From Fibrobacter sp. (GTDB lineage Bacteria; Fibrobacterota; Fibrobacteria; Fibrobacterales; Fibrobacteraceae), in the NCBI GenBank assembly GCA_017520105.1, contig JAFWRL010000109.1, positions 1-7,668 on the forward strand: 7,668 bases of DNA, written 5' to 3'. The position numbers were made by a program, and so were the translations under genes. A model generated the notes under the pieces. It had not been told where the DNA came from. It worked only from the letters and a program-made list of their open reading frames with translations, and did no database searches. Position 1 is the stretch's first letter. Each line of letters starts with the position of its first letter. Shown in pieces: positions 6,111 through 7,668 of this stretch.

Positions 6111-6755
6111 ATGAAAAGAATTCTTATAGGCTTGCTAGTTCTTGTTCTTTGCTGTAATGGCATGGGCGAGGAACCGGTTAAAGAAAGTTATTTGCCTTAT
6201 GGGATGACTTTTCATGCATCTTATGTGTATCCGACTACTGCGGAAATATCTCTGTTTGATATTCGGTCAGGAACCGAAGAGGATGCTTTCCATGTAGGCA
6301 ATTTATTTGATGTTTATTTTGGATTTGATCCGCTTCATATAAGCATTGATCCTGATAAAGTTTCTGATGAGGCTCTGTTTTCTTTGGGTGGAGCCTTAGT
6401 GGTGGGCTTGATTGTAGGGGCGTTTGATGGATATTCTCCTTCAAATAAGGCTTTAGAAGTGTTAGGTTATATACTTTTAGGTGTCCCTGCCTATGCTTGG
6501 TGCGGAAACCTTTATATACCTTTAGTTCCTAAATCATGGTTAGGATTAACAGATCAAAGTCATATTATCACTCATGTTATTTATGAACGAGGATTTCATT
6601 TGCGCAGTTTTACATACGTGAATGATATTGGTTTGCGGTGGTCCCCAATGCGAACAGTTTATTTTGAAGCCGGCGTTCGTTTGGAGAAAAATTTTGCAGA
6701 TGATTTTAAGTGCAAATTTTTCTTCCAGATAGGGGGCGCTGGAACAAGTAAATAG
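6111..6755 (+). CDS. Exported or membrane protein of unknown function
   Basis: The 214-residue product starts MKRILIGLLVLVLCCNGMGEE, an export signal. The Cys pair at 14-15 resembles a lipoprotein site, but the residue before either Cys (Leu or Cys) is not the usual Gly, Ala or Ser, so lipid attachment is doubtful. Two later hydrophobic stretches (about 89-105, rich in Gly and Val, and 115-138) could be membrane helices. The C-terminal third (about 160-210) alternates like beta strands. I do not recognise the family. ATG 6111 is chosen over an in-frame TTG at 6099, as it begins the signal directly; neither has a Shine-Dalgarno. Codon choice is clearly AT-richer than in clpB, hisC and hisN (many TTT, TTA, ATA and GAT codons), suggesting low expression or a different history. 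It lies 39 bases after hisN on the same strand and could be read through from that operon; no terminator separates them. Confidence 0.7.
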   Translation: MKRILIGLLVLVLCCNGMGEEPVKESYLPYGMTFHASYVYPTTAEISLFDIRSGTEEDAFHVGNLFDVYFGFDPLHISIDPDKVSDEALFSLGGALVVGLIVGAFDGYSPSNKALEVLGYILLGVPAYAWCGNLYIPLVPKSWLGLTDQSHIITHVIYERGFHLRSFTYVNDIGLRWSPMRTVYFEAGVRLEKNFADDFKCKFFFQIGGAGTSK

Positions 6756-6802
6756 CTTATCTTTCTAAGATTAGTCCCTATAACCTAACTCTTAAACACT
6801 AA

Positions 6803-6979
6803 ACTTTACTGGATCCTATCGGTCTCCCGGCTCGGTGGTTCGACAGGCTCACCAACCTTAATTCGGGGCTAAAGACATTAATGGCTTCGCATTTGAATAA
6901 GGCTCCCTCCAGAATGACATCATTAAGTTTTATCAACTGACTTTACTGGATCCTTCCACCTTCGGTGTCAGGATGACGT
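6803..6979. repeat. Two REP-like intergenic repeat units
   Basis: Both units share the 15-base head ACTTTACTGGATCCT (6803-6817 and 6940-6954) and a similar tail, AGAATGACAT (6911-6920) and AGGATGACGT (6970-6979), 8 of 10 identical. The second unit is compact (40 bases) and folds well: ATCCT/AGGAT and CACC/GGTG stems around the loop TTC. The first is about 118 bases and carries TTCGACAGGCTCA (6839-6851) between GGTG (6834-6837) and CACC (6850-6853) arms. Heads ending in GGATCC and tails ending in GGATGACG are reminiscent of dispersed hairpin repeats in many bacterial genomes. No transposase is encoded nearby. Confidence 0.65.
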
Positions 6980-6983
6980 TTTG

Positions 6984-7005
6984 CTAGTAACTAGTATCTA
7001 GTAAC
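6984..7005. repeat. Three tandem 7-base repeats (CTAGTAW)
   Basis: CTAGTAA (6984-6990), CTAGTAT (6991-6997), CTAGTAA (6998-7004) and a partial C follow one another without gaps. Each unit contains CTAG, a tetranucleotide that is scarce in many bacterial genomes. It adjoins the compact REP-like unit. Confidence 0.75.
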
Positions 7006-7012
7006 TTGGAAC

Positions 7013-7027
7013 TGCGGCGAAGCCGCA
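7013..7027 (-). terminator. GC-rich hairpin at the 3' end of the comEC-like gene
   Basis: TGCGGC-GAA-GCCGCA is a perfect 6-bp stem with a 3-base loop, ending two bases beyond the stop codon of the minus-strand gene at 7030. No proper T tract follows on the minus strand, so termination here is only possible; it could instead be one more REP-like palindrome or protect the mRNA end. Confidence 0.35.
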
Positions 7028-7029
7028 AT

Positions 7030-7668
7030 TCACCACATCGTTGTATAGCTCATTGAATCCGGGACGAACGTGAACGTTATCGTCCCTTTTTTTGCGGTGT
7101 TGATGTAGGGAATGTTTAGCGAATCGAGGCGGTTCAGCACTTGTTTGTGCGGGTGGCGGAAACGGTTTTTGCGACCGCTGGGGATGATGGCGTAAATGGG
7201 GTCGATTGCTGTCACGAACGGTATGCTGCTGGATGTCTTGGAACCGTGGTGCCCGAGTTTTAGCACATCGCTTTTTAGATAAATGTCGGTCTTTAGGATT
7301 TCTTTTTCGCCTGCGACGGTGAGGTCTCCCGTGAGGACGGCAGAATGCCCTAGCCCTTTAAGCCGGACGGTGACACTCCCTTCGTTCGCTTCGACGCAGG
7401 CGTTTTCGATAGGGTGGAGCGTCTTGATTTCAAAGAAGTTCTCTTTCCAAAGAAAGCCTCGGTGGACATGGCGAATAGGAATTTTTCGTTTGTTCGCTTC
7501 GCGGATGAACTTTTGCCAATCGGGCTTGGGCTCTTTCAGGGAACATTCGCTTGTCCATATTTCCTTGATAGGGAACATCTTGATGAGCGAAATCGCTCCG
7601 CCGAAATGATCTTGGTCAGGGTGCGTGATGATTAGAGCCTCTAGCTGACGGACTCCGATGTGGTGCAA
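7030..7668 (-). CDS. ComEC/Rec2-like DNA-uptake protein, C-terminal metallo-beta-lactamase domain (5' truncated)
   Basis: The gene enters from the right edge; 212-213 codons are visible, stopping at TGA 7030-7032. The visible part is a metallo-beta-lactamase-fold domain in the form found at the C-terminus of ComEC/Rec2, the channel that moves single-stranded DNA across the inner membrane in natural transformation. Counting from the window edge: LIITHPDQDHFGG with metal ligands His16, Asp18, Asp20 and His21; NEGSVTVRL (95-103), equivalent to the family NNxSxVLRL; VLTGD with Asp115; LKLGHHGSKTSSS with His140 and His141; and SGRKNRFRHPH (164-174). GVRQLEALIITHPD matches the usual lead-in. Whether the membrane part (ComEC domain) is attached lies outside the window; a stand-alone hydrolase is possible. 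The TTG at the very edge is not taken as a start. Confidence 0.82.
   Translation of the reverse strand: MHHIGVRQLEALIITHPDQDHFGGAISLIKMFPIKEIWTSECSLKEPKPDWQKFIREANKRKIPIRHVHRGFLWKENFFEIKTLHPIENACVEANEGSVTVRLKGLGHSAVLTGDLTVAGEKEILKTDIYLKSDVLKLGHHGSKTSSSIPFVTAIDPIYAIIPSGRKNRFRHPHKQVLNRLDSLNIPYINTAKKGTITFTFVPDSMSYTTMW

Noticed and set aside
4072..6113. Shared TTTGATAA a few bases before both MKRI-type genes (minus strand about 4076-4083; plus strand 6098-6105) as a -10 box of leaderless transcripts
   Set aside because: The distance to the ATG is too short: transcription would start inside the coding sequence. Two AT-rich matches are not enough to claim a motif.
6150..6156. Lipoprotein signal (Cys 14/15) in the protein at 6111
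   Set aside because: The residue before the Cys is Leu or Cys rather than Gly, Ala or Ser, so a standard lipobox is not met.

Overview
The window reads as a stretch of bacterial chromosome, most likely from Fibrobacter or a close relative (Fibrobacterota). That guess rests on the overall style: GAA/AAG/GGC-rich codons, small lineage-type secreted proteins beginning MKRI, and intergenic DNA packed with short dispersed repeats. No marker gene proves it. Most of the content is housekeeping. I see no CRISPR array, integrase, transposase, tRNA or rRNA.

Layout, left to right. (1) Positions 1-129 hold the 3' end of an unidentified plus-strand gene, followed by a clean intrinsic terminator (164-190). 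(2) Positions 130-677 are a 548-base gene-free stretch. It carries a second, orphan terminator (280-314), several inverted repeats, an extended -10 promoter (575-583) and, closest to the next gene, a textbook sigma-54 -24/-12 promoter (631-646). (3) Positions 678-3245 encode a full-length ClpB disaggregase. (4) Positions 3246-3375 are repeat-rich DNA built on a 7-base unit (AGACGAG/AGACGAA and its complement). (5) Positions 3376-4074, minus strand, encode a small exported protein, probably an outer-membrane beta-barrel, convergent with clpB. (6) Positions 4140-5225 and 5235-6071 are hisC and a HisN-type histidinol-phosphatase gene, a two-gene operon for consecutive steps of histidine synthesis. 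hisC is divergent from the preceding secreted-protein gene. (7) Positions 6111-6755 encode an unrecognised, AT-rich, exported or membrane protein. (8) Positions 6756-7029 are a second repeat-rich spacer with REP-like hairpin units, three copies of another 7-base repeat and a GC hairpin. (9) Positions 7030-7668, minus strand, are the C-terminal metallo-beta-lactamase part of a ComEC/Rec2-like DNA-uptake protein, cut by the window edge.

How the parts fit: HisC converts imidazole-acetol phosphate to histidinol phosphate and HisN dephosphorylates it, with the two genes 9 bases apart and apparently translationally coupled. ClpB stands alone and works in protein disaggregation. The most notable signal is its promoter: an exact-spacing sigma-54 site only 11 bases downstream of which transcription should start, with perfect inverted repeats at enhancer distance upstream. 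This suggests activator-dependent control of a stress chaperone rather than the usual heat-shock sigma factor or HrcA/CIRCE control. I find no strong candidate for a wholly new multi-gene system.
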